NCBI GenBank assembly: GCA_030549495.1
Contig: JAUIRK010000168.1
Coordinates: forward strand, 744,001-808,000
Source of the DNA: Nectonema munidae
Lineage: Eukaryota > Nematomorpha > Nectonematoida > Nectonematidae
Direction: 5' to 3'
Length of the DNA stretch: 64,000 nt
Below are positions 36,191 to 48,469 of the stretch, piece after piece. The notes below the pieces were generated by a model. The model saw only the letters and a program-made list of their open reading frames with translations. It searched no databases and was not told the DNA's origin. Positions within the stretch are counted from its first letter, which is position 1. Every line of letters begins with the position of its first letter. A program made the translations under genes and the position numbers.

Positions 36191-38940
36191 CACTAATCCC
36201 GTTTTTTTGTCCACCGGCAGAACTCGACTGGATTGCTCTACTGCTTACCATTGCGGGTTACGTGGAGAAAAATTCGGAACCAAGAAGATGGATATCGAAA
36301 CATAGGGAGAGAAAATTACACGAAAAAATATCGATTTACTGCAACTTTATCATACCACTCAAAGATCTAAACACCTAGTAAACGCACTAAAAATAAATAT
36401 CGCTATCTAAGAAAATAAACTATGAAACCATCATAAAACACCAAATCTTACAAATTTTTTAAACCAAAAACACATCATGAAAACATCAAACGGACTAAAC
36501 TCAGATCGTATGTCCACCCTAATCAGCTACAATACAAAAACCAACTTCAGACTACATCAACCTATTCAAACCTACACTACTACACTAAAGAAAACCTGAC
36601 TGCTTTCACAGCAGAAATAGAATGAAAACTACAACATAAAAACACCAACAAATGTTAACACAACAGGGGCGTATCTAAAGGGTGTGGGCAGTCTAGCCCC
36701 CCTAAAAATATGCATACCCCTTAACCCAAATTAAAATTTGTCCCCTAAGAACCTTGTTTCAATATTTTTACGATTGAAGTTCATATATGATAATGATTAG
36801 GAATTAACCGCATGATCTTCTAATCAGAGATTGCGCTTATGAATTTATCCCACACAGCGTTTATTCTAAATTGTACTGCATAATTTGAACTTGGATCAGA
36901 ATTTGGCATTTCCTCTAAGTAACAAATCTTCAACTTGACCATGAATAAGCAGCTTTTGATCATCCCTCCTATTTATCGTGAGTTGATCTCTCTACACAGT
37001 TTACAATCAAAATTTTTAGCATTAAAAATTCTACTTTTAATGTCATGGTATCTTTTGTAAATTCGTTTTTAAGACCTATTGCAGAGAACTAAGTTACAAT
37101 TTACTTTTCTATGTAGTAAATATCAGAAAATTAAAAACCCTTTTTAAATCACTCTTTTTCAACCTTTTTGTTTTTAAGTAAAATGCTTTCAATTGCTTAC
37201 TTAGATTATTCTAGCTTTGCTTTTATTTCTTCAAGAGAAGTACTAACTAAAACAGAATTATCTGATTCATGCTCATGTCTTTTTTACAGCACTTAAAGTT
37301 TCAACGTTAAATAAAAGAAGACTAAAACTGAACCAATCTTCAATCAATATATGTCTCTGAATCTTCATACTTGCACATAATAAAATTCAGTAACACCTTT
37401 CTACAAAGCTCATTTAATTAATTTTCTTGAAACTGAGTCAAATGTCTCCTCTAAATTAATAAATCCCAACTAGGCAGAGTGATCGTTTCTTGCCATCTTT
37501 TCTATAACTTTTTTTACTATTTTCGCTCCATTTCCAATAATTAAATAGATTATTAATTGTAATTGCAATAATATAATGTAGAGTTGAATACGTATAAGAA
37601 TGCTCCTTATGCATCAGCTTAGCTTGCCCTTCAAACATATTTTAGATTAAACCTACTCTGCTAAAACCAAATGCCTTAAGATTTTTCATTTAATCTAGTG
37701 CTTGATTGCTTTCATCATCAGCCACTTACTAACAAGATTTTTTAAATTTCTTCTATGTTGAAAAATTTATTTTCTTTGTTAAATAATTCATTTGCGTAAT
37801 CTTTCCAAACACAATTTTTTCAGATGTTAGACATCACTGCAATCTATATTTTTTTTATATAATGGATTTCTAAAACATCTGCGCTACAATGCGCTTACAT
37901 AATACCATACCTCACACCTGAAAACTAGCCAACAATCCTAACCAAACAAAACAAGTGTATAAGAACACCATATCGACGTATAGCAATGCTATCCCCATTA
38001 GCTAAAACAATAGATAGAATCCTACTCTCACATATCACACCAAATACAATTCTGCGACATCAACGTGGCTTTCAAAGACAACACTCCATTCCCACTGCAA
38101 TAAATAACATCAACAAATGGATTAAATAGCAAAAAACCTCCACGACACACTTTTGCTAATGCACTTTGCACGTCTAAAGCGATACACACAAAAAATTACA
38201 CAATTCCCAACACAATAATAAAATACATATAACTACATTAACCCATTTCATTTCAAGAAAAGCCGATTTTCTTTAGTAATTTGGTTCAAAAGTACCCTAA
38301 GATCAAGAAATCGTCTGCGTCAGTTAAAACTGACGATGGAATGCAATTGGTTAAATGTTGCAAGTAATACACCTTTTCCTTAACCACCACGTTAAAAATC
38401 AACTAACACTTTCGTAAACATATGGTACTCTCTTCACACCTGTGCCGTGAGCGAACGAATATAACACACTTACACTACATCAATAACACAAGTTATTAGA
38501 ACTAAAAATTCAATAATTTTTTTCTTACTTTCAATAAACACACTCAGAACCGAATTCAAAGAGCACGCTTGTCGCTCAACATACTAAAGGCCTTTAAATC
38601 AAAACACTGGGGCAAAAATAAAGAAACCCTCCTTACCACATACAAAACCATCATTCATCCTATTCTCAAAGCTAACACTATTTGGTCACTCATAATCACA
38701 GACACCAACATCCAAAAACAATACAAAATATCGTCAAAATACTTGATACTAACTCAGAGCACCTACCTACACAATGAAACAAAAGCTTCCACTCAAAAAT
38801 ACCTACAACTACATGCTTCCCAACTCAGACATAAATCACTTCTGCCTGAACATCTAGTACCGCTTGAGGGCCTATTCTTCACATTTCGAAGATTAGGCGG
38901 TGTAAGCAACCACAACAACAATGGTAGTCAATGATGATGG
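36190..38940 (+). mobile_element. Jockey-like LINE remnant, interrupted
   Basis: From about 37900 the plus strand yields PISLLSPLAKTIDRILLSHI-like and QRGFQRQHSIPTAI phrases (motif-2 region of reverse transcriptase). The frame 38569-38934 gives NILKAFKSKHWGKNKETLLT, TYKTIIHPILKANTIW and later YLHNETKASTQKYLQLHASQ. This is the C-terminal domain seen in Jockey-type elements, and the A/C-rich strand composition fits. The 36190-36660 part has the same composition but no clear motif. 36664-37880 is likely a later insertion starting CAGGGGCGTATCTAAAG. Numerous stops show it is dead. It differs clearly from the two CR1-like LINEs at the left of the window. Confidence 0.65.
38242..38350. mobile_element. 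109-bp piggyBac-type MITE with internal hairpin
   Basis: TTAA flanks at 38238-38241 and 38351-38354. The left end is CCCATTTCATTTC, the right end in reverse complement CCAATTGCATTCC, matching at 10 of 13. Inside, GTCAGTTAAAACTGAC forms a perfect palindromic hairpin. The insertion lies in the decayed Jockey-like LINE, so it is younger than that copy. Confidence 0.6.
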
Positions 38941-39830
38941 ACTTTTTTTTGTCTCTTTATATGTTGCGAACGAGATCAGTACTTCTATCTGATCCGAGAT
39001 AAGGAAATTGTCGCCAACGATCAGTTCCAGGTAATGTTGGGGAATAGTAGATATTGTAAGAGTGTGTAATGTGTTTTAGGCTATTCATGTAAATGGTTGA
39101 TAGAATGGAGGGGAGCTTACAGGCCATTGTGAGTCTTTTTGTCTGGTTGTAAATATTTTGTGTCTTTATGTTAAATTATATTGTGTAATGTGAAATCTAG
39201 GATTTCTTTAAGAAGAGGAATGATGTCTAATGTAAAATGTGTAATGTTTAGTTCTTCAATGAAATATATTGTAAGAGTTGATAATAGTTGTAAAAGTTTA
39301 AAACATCCAAACTCAATAGGAATGCATTGTCGTAGTTAAGTATTGTTTGATATTGAGTAGGTAGAATAGTTGCTCACTTTGGAGAGGGCTTTAAATTTAA
39401 GCTAATTTAGGCTTCAGTTGAGGAGCAAAAAATAGATTTGAATAAACCGATAAAGTAATGGAAAATTAATTAGTTAGCAGACGAACTAGTGTTTTGCAAA
39501 CCTGCGATGCTTATAGGCACAGTTATGAGGGAATATTCTTCTCTTCGATAAAATACCTACAACGGAAAATAAAAAAAATTAATAATGAAAAAGCTGTTTT
39601 TATAAACAGATTTAGTAAAAATATTCAAAAGTAAAAAAATGTTAAATTTTAACTTAAATAAAAAAGGTTTTTTTTATACCGATTTCGATTCTGTTTAATC
39701 TGTTCATCGCTATTGTATGATCCTTCATTTTTAATTATCTTATAATCGTTATAATTCGTTTTTCTTATTATTAGATTTTAGGGCTTTTTTTCTCACTTCA
39801 TAAATGAAAATTTACTTCAATTTCGCTTAA
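38941..39830. other. Non-coding region upstream of YKT6
   Basis: TG-rich from 39000 to 39400. It should contain the YKT6 promoter and 5' leader, but no TATA box, initiator or splice acceptor stands out clearly. Confidence 0.4.
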
Positions 39831-40424
39831 ATGAAGTTATATGGTGTGTTCATCTTGTTTAAAAAGGCCGAAGACGTTAACATTCTATCCTTTTCCTCTG
39901 ACTTGTCATCCTTCAACTTTTTTCAACGCTCTACAGTCGAAGAATTTCTGAAATTTTCTAGCAAACTCTTAGTGCAACGGTGTTCAAATCATCGCTCCTC
40001 CGTCAAGCAGAATGAGTATCTATGTCATGTGTTCGTTAGGTCAGATAACTTGGCGGCTGTCGCCTTTTCAGATGAAGAATATCCGACTCGCGTGGCCCAT
40101 AGTATGCTGACAAATGTTTTGAACACTTTTACCCAAGACTTTCCATCAGATGATTATGCTCAATTCAAGTCGAAATCCGGCTACACCTTCTTGACGGATA
40201 CTTTGAATAAGTACCAAGACCCACAAAAAGCGGATACACACGAAAAGATAAAGAAAGACTTGGAAGAAACCAAAATTATTCTGTACAGCACAATCGAGTC
40301 ACTTTTCGAGCGAGGCGAAAAACTCGATGACTTACTGATCAAGTCTACTGATTTGAGTGTCATGTCGAAGTCATTTTTAACGAATGCTAAAAAAACGAAT
40401 CAATGCTCGTGTTCCATTTTATAA
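39831..40424 (+). CDS. YKT6: YKT6 v-SNARE (R-SNARE) homologue
   Basis: Ykt6 is a prenylated R-SNARE acting in ER-Golgi, intra-Golgi, endosome-vacuole and autophagosome fusion. The 197-residue frame matches family length (about 198). Residues 1-130 form the longin domain (MKLYGVFILFKK, SFNFFQRSTVEEF, YLCHVFVRSDNLA, EYPTRVAHSML). Residues about 135-190 are the SNARE coiled coil (KIKKDLEETKIILYSTIESL), with ERGEKLDDL providing the zero-layer Arg. There is no transmembrane helix. It ends NQCSCSIL: a CaaX box (CSIL) for prenylation and another Cys two residues before it. Most Ykt6 proteins have adjacent cysteines (CC) and end in Met, so CxC and a final Leu are unusual. The start is the first Met and fits the conserved MKLY. 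The gene has no intron here; it has no A-tract after the poly(A) signal, so a recent retrocopy is not favoured. The frame is fully intact and less AT-rich than its surroundings. Confidence 0.97.
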   Translation: MKLYGVFILFKKAEDVNILSFSSDLSSFNFFQRSTVEEFLKFSSKLLVQRCSNHRSSVKQNEYLCHVFVRSDNLAAVAFSDEEYPTRVAHSMLTNVLNTFTQDFPSDDYAQFKSKSGYTFLTDTLNKYQDPQKADTHEKIKKDLEETKIILYSTIESLFERGEKLDDLLIKSTDLSVMSKSFLTNAKKTNQCSCSIL

Positions 40425-40458
40425 ACAGAATTTTTCTTGTTTTTCCTATGTTTTACAC

Positions 40459-40464
40459 AATAAA
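40459..40464 (+). promoter_or_regulatory. YKT6 polyadenylation signal
   Basis: A canonical AATAAA about 35 bp after the YKT6 stop codon, which would give a very short 3' untranslated region. Confidence 0.7.
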
Positions 40465-40699
40465 TTTTCTTCATCATCGCTATTCTTTACTTCAAGTTAA
40501 AGCACTGCATTGGTATGTGTTAGGCACTTTTACCCACCATGAGCGGATATGAACTGGAAAAATACTAAACACTGGAATTAGCGCATTTTATTTTTTGAAA
40601 AAAGAGCTAGACTCAAATCAGATATCTTGGTATAACCACCTGTCAGTTTTTTTCTAGTGAAGTAAAGGTACCGTGGGTGTTTTTATCTAGAAGCATAAT

Positions 40700-40810
40700 T
40701 GCGCCATTTGTATCGAACTATGACAAAAGTAGACTTGATGCGGCATCGAACCCAAGACCTTGAGTTATTGAAACCCACTATCTAACCAACCTTATTCACA
40801 CCCCTAAAAA
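40700..40810 (-). mobile_element. tRNA-derived SINE (head region)
   Basis: On the minus strand an A-box-like TGGTTAGATAGTGG (40788-40775) is followed 36 nt later by a perfect B box, GGTTCGATGCC (40752-40742). A- and B-box spacing is shorter than in most tRNAs and no full cloverleaf can be drawn, so this is a tRNA-derived SINE rather than a functional tRNA gene. It lies about 280 bp downstream of YKT6, in antisense. The 3' end of the SINE is not clear; similar-looking sequence continues to about 40640. Confidence 0.65.
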
Positions 40811-43800
40811 GTAAATTGTTCATAACAATTTTTTATGATTATTACTCATTCTGTTTAAGCTGCGTTGTATTAAAAACAAATACAGTGGAACCAATGGCGT
40901 ATTTAAGTAAAAATTTAAAAGAAGGGGAGTCTCTCAAGGTTTAGGGCTTATATTTTATGACGCCACACTCTCACTGAAGGGTAAATCAATTTTTGGGTCA
41001 AATCTCAATTAAATGAGATTTTTTTTCTTAATTTTAGTAGAGAAGTCATATAACTGTAATGTTAATAGTTAAAACTAATAAGTTTAAAGTTTTCATGCTC
41101 AATTAGAATAGTATCGCTAAAAATAAAGTAAAAGATATAATGAAAAGATAAGCTAGTAAAAAATGTGTCATTAATAGACTCAAACAATAATATAAAAATA
41201 AATGCGGTTAAGCCTATCTTGAAAAAAACAAAAAATATTGGTTGACGTTTTGAAAAAAAAAAGATCGGATACGAGCAGGTTTAAATATTAAAAAATGAAT
41301 GCGGGTTGTGACGTGCTAAATAAAATATAAACATGTTTTGCCAGCCATGTGTTGGAAATATTCCTTTGCAGGGGCTCTACCTCACCTTTGTTAGATCCTC
41401 GATTAGTATGTTAGTTAATTCGCTAGTTCGTTATAATGCTAACTATAAATAAATATAATAGTTTTGTAGCCATTCAAATATAATAGTTTCTACGAGCTAT
41501 ATAGTCAACTGAAAGACCCATCTTTCTAAGAACAAATGTTCTGATTCCAAGTTTTCATATTTTTTCTACGAAAAAGTTTATTATTTTTTGTGTACTTGAT
41601 CTAAATATTATGTTTCAATTAATTTTAAGTAAGCTTTTAGACTCTTTTAGAGGATATGTTCATTTTTCTACAATTTCAGATATTAATATTCATTGCCAAT
41701 TTAAGAAGTATTGTAATTCCAAAATCAAGTTTTGTGAGACTGGAACTTAGAATTGTGGGAATTAAAAATATATATGCCCGTATCTTCCGATTCGTGTGTT
41801 TGTAAATATTGCTTCAATTTTATTCTTTTGAAAATAGCGCAGTTTGAGAATGAATGATGTAATTTTTTGAATAAGATTTAGTTCTACGCTAAAAACGCAG
41901 TAGCTTTGGTCTGCGTGTCCTCGTTTTATCAAAAGAATATTGACAAGGTGAATTTTATTTTTGAATTTACCACTCCTATTGGATTATTCAATATTTGCAT
42001 CAGACTTTATAAACAATCTTTTTCTAACTTGACATTATTAATTGCCCTTACCCTGCTTCACATGATTATTCTCTTATTATAAATAATAGGAATAAAATCA
42101 TTTTCTTAAAGTTAAAATATTTATTAAAAAAATAAAAAAGTTCAAAAAAATACTGTTTTCCAAGTTTGAAGAAATCAAGAATTTTATTATCTTGATTAAT
42201 TATTAAGGAAATCTTCAGAAGCCTACGGAAAAAGTTTTAATTTTAGTTGTTATGAGTTGAAAAGTTATTTGAAGGTATACGAGCTTAAGCTTGCTTTTAT
42301 AAACTGCCAACTTATATACTAAAATTGTTTTTACTCTTTTATGGATATAAAAGGGAATCATTTTATTACATTGTCTCTTGATAAACCTTGCGTTTTTGAG
42401 GGATATAAACATTTTAACAACCTCATTTTTTCTTAGATTTCGCTATTTTGACAAAAGGCGCTCTTGTAACATGCGTATGATTTGGCCAAAGTATAAAAGA
42501 ATCACTCTTAAAACAAAATAAATTTTCTTGAAAGATCTACTTTATCAAGATATGAAGTGCTTTGAGGGCATCTTTATTTCTGCTATACTTTAAATCACGT
42601 AACACTTTTGAGATTTGTGTGGAAATTTTTAATAAACATTTTGAAAAAATAAACATGATAAAATTATCATGAATAATGTGGGAACTAAAACAAAGACAAA
42701 AAAAGTTTTCCTTTAAAAATGAATTGGAAAAATTTATCAAAAAATAAAACGAGCCAGAATATTTCTAATGCATGAAACATCTAAAAAAAAGAAGAAGAAA
42801 AAGTTATTAATTATAATACAATAAACAAGTTAAATATACTACATAGAAGAATATTCAATATAAATTTTAATTTCATAGAATACAATATGTGATAGGATAT
42901 TTCGTAAGGCGATAAAGCCGCTTAAGAAGATATCCTAACACATTAACTTTCTAAACAACTTAATTAAACAACAGTTTAGTGTGTATAAAAAAGCTAAAAT
43001 AAAACGCTATAGAAAGTGTTTATAGAATAATAAAGCTAGTGTCTTCTGTTTCAGTAAGCGGCTGTTCAGCTTGAGTTTTTTTTTTAATTTTTTCAAATAT
43101 GAATTTTAAATTTAATAAATCTTCATTTTTTAACTTCTTGGGTATCATCTACACACCTTGGGATATATATCCCTATGTAAATTTTTATTTTTTCCCGACA
43201 CCCCTTTCCCCGAGCTCTAATAAAAGTTGCTGTTGTGCTATTCGCGTATAGAGAGAAATGAAGAATGGAAGGGCACACTTTTAAAAAAATTGCAATTTGT
43301 AAGTCTATTTTTCTCTTAAAAACTGAAAATGAAAAAAAGTTCTTATAGAAAAAACTTAAGTCTGTGGGATTTTTGTAAAAAATGTTTACCACTTTCATAA
43401 TGCAGTTACTTTATAAATATAGCGTATTTGCTTAAAAATTATAATATGATGATGTGTTTTCTTTCATCTAACATTTAAAAATTTGGCTTTAGAGAATTCG
43501 TTTTAGTATTGAAAACGTTAGCTTTCAAGATGCTGTGCTTAAACCAAATGTTATTGCACCTTAATGAGAAAGATTTCAAAACTGTAATATAAAAAAGTTA
43601 TTTAAAATCTACATAAAGATTATAAACATTTTTAACAGCATATTTTATTTGAAGAAGAATCTTAAATATTTCACCAAATAATTGTGCTTTCATAAATTCT
43701 TTTAAAATATAATTTTTTTGCTATTTCTAGGCCACTCACATATAAAAAGTTTTTTAGAATGCTCTAAATCTTTGAAATACTTTTATAAGCTTAAAAAAAG

Positions 43801-46800
43801 GGCTATTTTGATGTCAGAAACTCATTAGATATTCAAACAGGATTTTTTCTTCTTTTAAATCTAAAATAAAAGCAAGTATCAAAAATGATCATGGACGCTA
43901 AGCTTTAGAATTGATCTCATATTGATTGCGTTTAGACAGGAAGCAATACTTTGTTCATATATTTTTGAATTATTGTCCAATTTCTTTCTATGCCCGGAAG
44001 TTGAGAATGTAATCGAATCTTGTAGTTTTTGAGGCATTTTTGAGATTTTTTTGTTTTATTATTTTTAAAAGATTTTTATCATTTTTTAAGCTTTTAAATG
44101 ATTCAAAGAACTTCTACCATTCTTAATAGACAATTGGAATTAATAAGTATAAATAAAATCATATTTTATTATATTAATAAAGTATAAATAAAATGAAACG
44201 GCTTTTTAGTTTATTTTATCTGTGTATAAATATTGATAGGACCCATAAGCGCCACTATTTTCTTCACATATTTATAACGAAAAAATTCGTTTTTGTGATT
44301 TTATTTATGGAACAAAAGTTTGAAAAAGAGTCATTAATTTCGCTTTAAAAAGTAAGTTTTATCAAATACAATAGTAGAGTTAAAAGAGCGAAAGCAAAGT
44401 TGTGAAGTCAAAACAACCATTAACACAAACTCCTGCAACAACAAAACGCCTTTCCCTTACGCTCACTTCAATTTATTTTATCCCTGAAACAATTTACCCC
44501 CTTCAAAACACCCATCTCTTTACAACTCTGCCTTCTCTCTTCCAACTACACTTCTACTACGTTTGAAGCTTCATTGTTGAGGCAAAGTTAATTCTATTTT
44601 TTCAAACTTTTGTTCCTAATAAAAATTTTTAATTTCAAATTTCTGATACCCAATTTAAGTGACTCGACCAGCCTTTCTATAAAATCTCTTTGTGTACCTT
44701 GTTATACTCTGGATCACTATTTTACAAACTTTCATTGCCCTTTAGACATGACAACATTGTGATATAACTTTCATTATAGCGAAGTGAAAGAAGTTGAATC
44801 TATATTTCGCTGGAATTTGTCTGATTAAATTTTTTGCCCTTCATCCAGCTTTATGGTGGTGGTGGAATGCCACCGCATGTCCAGTTATGGATACGCCACT
44901 GTGGCATGCGCTCATCATCTCAGTCGAAACGAGGAATATTTGACCTTAAAAATTTCAACGTCGTAAGAAACTTGGATATGTCACTTAAAGTATGTTACTC
45001 TGAGTTAAGTGATAGGATGATAAATCCTGCTCGGGAATCGTATTAATCGTGCATTTTTCAACCACCAGGTCTAAAATCGTATTGCACTAATTTACTTCAC
45101 TTTCTTATTCTTTTATTACGATTATTCGAAATAGATAAACCTTTAATATTAAACCTGACAATGTCCAAAAGATTTCTTTAAATTTTGCTTAACCTTACTC
45201 ATTATATACCTTAACACATTACAATTTAATATATTATATAAGCCTTTAATTAATATCAATTTTTACTCTCAACTTTTAGAAAATTCTTTTAATAATTTTA
45301 TGATATTTTAAAGAGCTATACTTATATTGGTACACGTACAGTCAATTAACTTCTGCTGTATTATAAAATGTGCAGGCCTAGCCTTCTTTATTTTTCGCAC
45401 CTATTAAATTTTACACACTCTAGAAGTAAAACTTATGAATACTTTTCACTTTCATAGCGAATTGCAATAATATAAATTTCATTTGCCAAAAGGTTTATTA
45501 GGAAAATATGGAAAAAGTGTGCACTCAGTAATTTATTCAAGCTAAAAAGTATATTTCAACTTATTCTTGTCGATTACTTATCGAATTAATTTTTTCCAAC
45601 ATACAACTATGGAAACATATCTCCATATTCTCTGATTTGAATCCAATTGAAAACTGTTTTTTGTTTAAAATCAAGGTTAAACAAACTGATGCAAAGAGTA
45701 AATAATGTGTACGACTTGTAAAGTATATTAAAATCTCTGTAAACTTCTTGTTTCTGGTAGAGTACTCTTTAAAGGTTTTTATAGTTGAATGCGGAGAAAA
45801 ATTAATTCTGTAAGTAATCGGCAAGAATAAATTGAAATTTACTTTTCAGTGTTAATAAATTTTTGAATGTGTAATTTTTCCATATTTTTCTAATAATCTT
45901 GTTAGCAATTAAAATTTTTATTTAAACTAAAATTTTTGCAATCGGAATTTTTATTTATGCAAACTTGAATCTTTATTTGTGCAATTGACACACTATATTT
46001 CGAATATTTAGTACTATTTATGCGTCTATAAAAATAACTCATGAACTATAATTAGCAAAGATAACAGCTTATAATCTATTATGTAAGCTTAAAATGATGG
46101 CAAACTCAGGTAATAATAACTTTGCAGTTATTATCTTCAAAAGTAAACAACACTTGACTCTATAAATATAAACTTATCAATAAATAAATCATTTCTAGAA
46201 AAGATATTATCTTTAATTTTAAAACCTCTATAAAGTAGCCCTTGTTACATATACCTTGTTACACTTACCTCTCATAATTGTGCTAGGAATGAATTCTGAA
46301 TATTCTGTAACTATATTTTTTAAATCAAGTTCCAGTCGAAATTCGTCTTATTTTGGGAATCATAATCGTACAAAATTTTGGCATCACCCCAACACTACCC
46401 TTAATTCAAATAAGCCAATTTGTTACTGAAATCAGTATATATAGCACGCAAGTATATAGACAAGATAATAATAGAATTCAGGTTTTAGAGCATGGCATTA
46501 GTCCTTTGAGGGCCAGAATTTTGAAGACTAATTCTCTTCTTTCTTTTTCAAAGCACGTGATTTTCATTTCTTATAACTTTCGCTTATATTCATAAATTTT
46601 ATTTATCTACATGTAAATAATCTAATTTGAAAAAATCAATATAATATATACTCGTATGACTTATTTTTAGTAATTTTAATAATGATTTACTCGCTTTATA
46701 TTTTGATAAACAGCAACTCGTTTTAAAAAGATTTTATTGGCATGATTAATCTTTATATATTGTAAGAAATTTTTATTATTGGTTTGCCATAATTAATCTG

Positions 46801-47326
46801 TTGAATTTTTATATTTTTATTATATATAATATATATGTAATCAGTTTTATGGCTATTTTCCCAGCAATCTGAGATCTAACTGGTTAATACAACAACTATG
46901 AAAAATAAATACATCATTTACTTTATTTCTTCTTTCTAATTTTCCTATTTTGCTCTTCCCCTACTCTCAAATTGCTGTTTTTCCAATTATTTTTTTATGT
47001 CTATCCAATTTATTTTGGGTCTTTCCTTGTATTTATCTTTAGTTTGCTCTTCATAAACTTTTCTAATAAACTCATCTTTTGATTTTCTATTTATATGACC
47101 TCAATCTTTTAAAGCACCTCAATTTGATTTTCCATAATCTTTTTTATCTGATTAGCAAAAATTTCTTATTTTCTCATTACTAACTCTACACCTTAAACCT
47201 ACCTTAAACATTATTACTACATCTAAAATTTGTTATAATAACAAAATTGGTTATCCATCTCTACTATCCTATAGGATGCGAACAACGATTACAGTTGAAC
47301 TATTGTGTACCCACTTATTACATATT
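40811..47326. other. Gene-poor AT-rich region with scattered transposon ends
   Basis: No protein family was recognised in 6.5 kb. A hAT-like start, CAATGGCGTATTTAAG, lies near 40891 and an opposing end, GGATACGCCACTG, near 44890; they may belong to one large or two small elements. Longer frames (42412-42215, 43398-43123, 45824-45561, 46353-46595) have the composition of random AT-rich DNA and no motif known to me. Confidence 0.4.
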
Positions 47327-47334
47327 ATATAGAT

Positions 47335-47988
47335 CAGTGTTTCCCTAACTTTTTTGAGCCGCGACACACTCTTTACATAGAAAAATTGCGCGACACACCA
47401 CCAAGCAAATATTTCAAAAAAACTATTAAATGAAGTATTATTATAATTAACAGTATCCTTGGAATCCATTAAACATTAAGATACAAGCAGCAACAACAAT
47501 AAAATTTTATTCAGTGTGACAAATGAGCTTGCTTTCGAGAACAATTAAATTTCATCGAGGATTCAAAGACGACAAACAAACTCGAAAACTTTGGAAAAAA
47601 TTGAATTACATTCAATAAAAAAATTATGATAATTTTAAAAAAGAAACTCTAATAATAAAAAAAATGAATTTAATCTCTGTAAACCTTCACACTAAAAAAA
47701 TTAACTAAAAATGAAGCAAAAAATAGAATTTTTTTTTAATTGTTTAAATTTTTTGAGTAAAATAATTAGAAAAATGAAATGAAAAAAAAATTTCTAAAAA
47801 AATATATCATTAAAAACAGAAATTTTCAAAATTTAATAATTGAACCGCGTTAATCGAAATCGTGTTAATAGAAGTCGGGCTAATTGAGGGATAACTGTAT
47901 CTTTTTATTATTTCTAAAAAATCTCCCGACACATGGAAAGTTTTTGCGACACACTACTGTCTCGCGACACACAGTTTGGGAAACGCTG
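47335..47988. mobile_element. hAT MITE, 654 bp
   Basis: The left end is CAGTGTTTCCCTAACTTTTT, the right end CACAGTTTGGGAAACGCTG, with GCGACACAC phrases just inside each end. The flanking 8-mers are ATATAGAT (47327-47334) and ATATAGAG (47989-47996), 7 of 8 matching. There is no coding capacity. At 47841-47899 it holds what looks like a pogo/Tigger end (minus strand TACAGTTATCCCTCAATTAG), with a possible degenerate partner near 47447, so a small pogo MITE may be nested inside. Confidence 0.85.
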
Positions 47989-48469
47989 ATATAGAGAATG
48001 GAATTATTTCTAACTTAAATTCCACAAACTGCATGAGGGTCAATATTTGCCACTCTAATTTCTGCTTTCAATGTGTCACTTTAGACATCCGACATGTAAA
48101 ACTTTTTATCCAAAAAAATATATTCAACTTTGTATATTAGATTTTTATCATCTCTTAACCCTATTAACCTTCACTAAAATAATAATTGTACAAAATTCCC
48201 TTCAAATATCGTGATTTTTCATAAAATCGCTAGCTGCATCTTTTGATACCATTTTCATGGTAGCTGAATGACCCTCTCATATTAAAAACTGTCAGTCAAA
48301 ATCAAAAATTAAAATTTTTCAGCAAAATTTTGACATTATCTGTAGTTAACCTTATAATTTAGGGTCTATACTATATACTACCTTGAGAATTTATAATTAT
48401 ATACAGTTTTGAACGCATAACACTTTATATATTAATTTTTTTAATAATTATGGCTACTTTTTAGAAAAT

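Noticed and set aside
39831-40424. YKT6 as a recent processed pseudogene
   Set aside because: The frame is fully intact, key SNARE and prenylation features are kept, and no A-tract or target duplication was seen.
40735-40808. Functional tRNA gene on the minus strand
   Set aside because: A- and B-box spacing is too short and no full cloverleaf with matching acceptor stem can be drawn; SINE is the better call.
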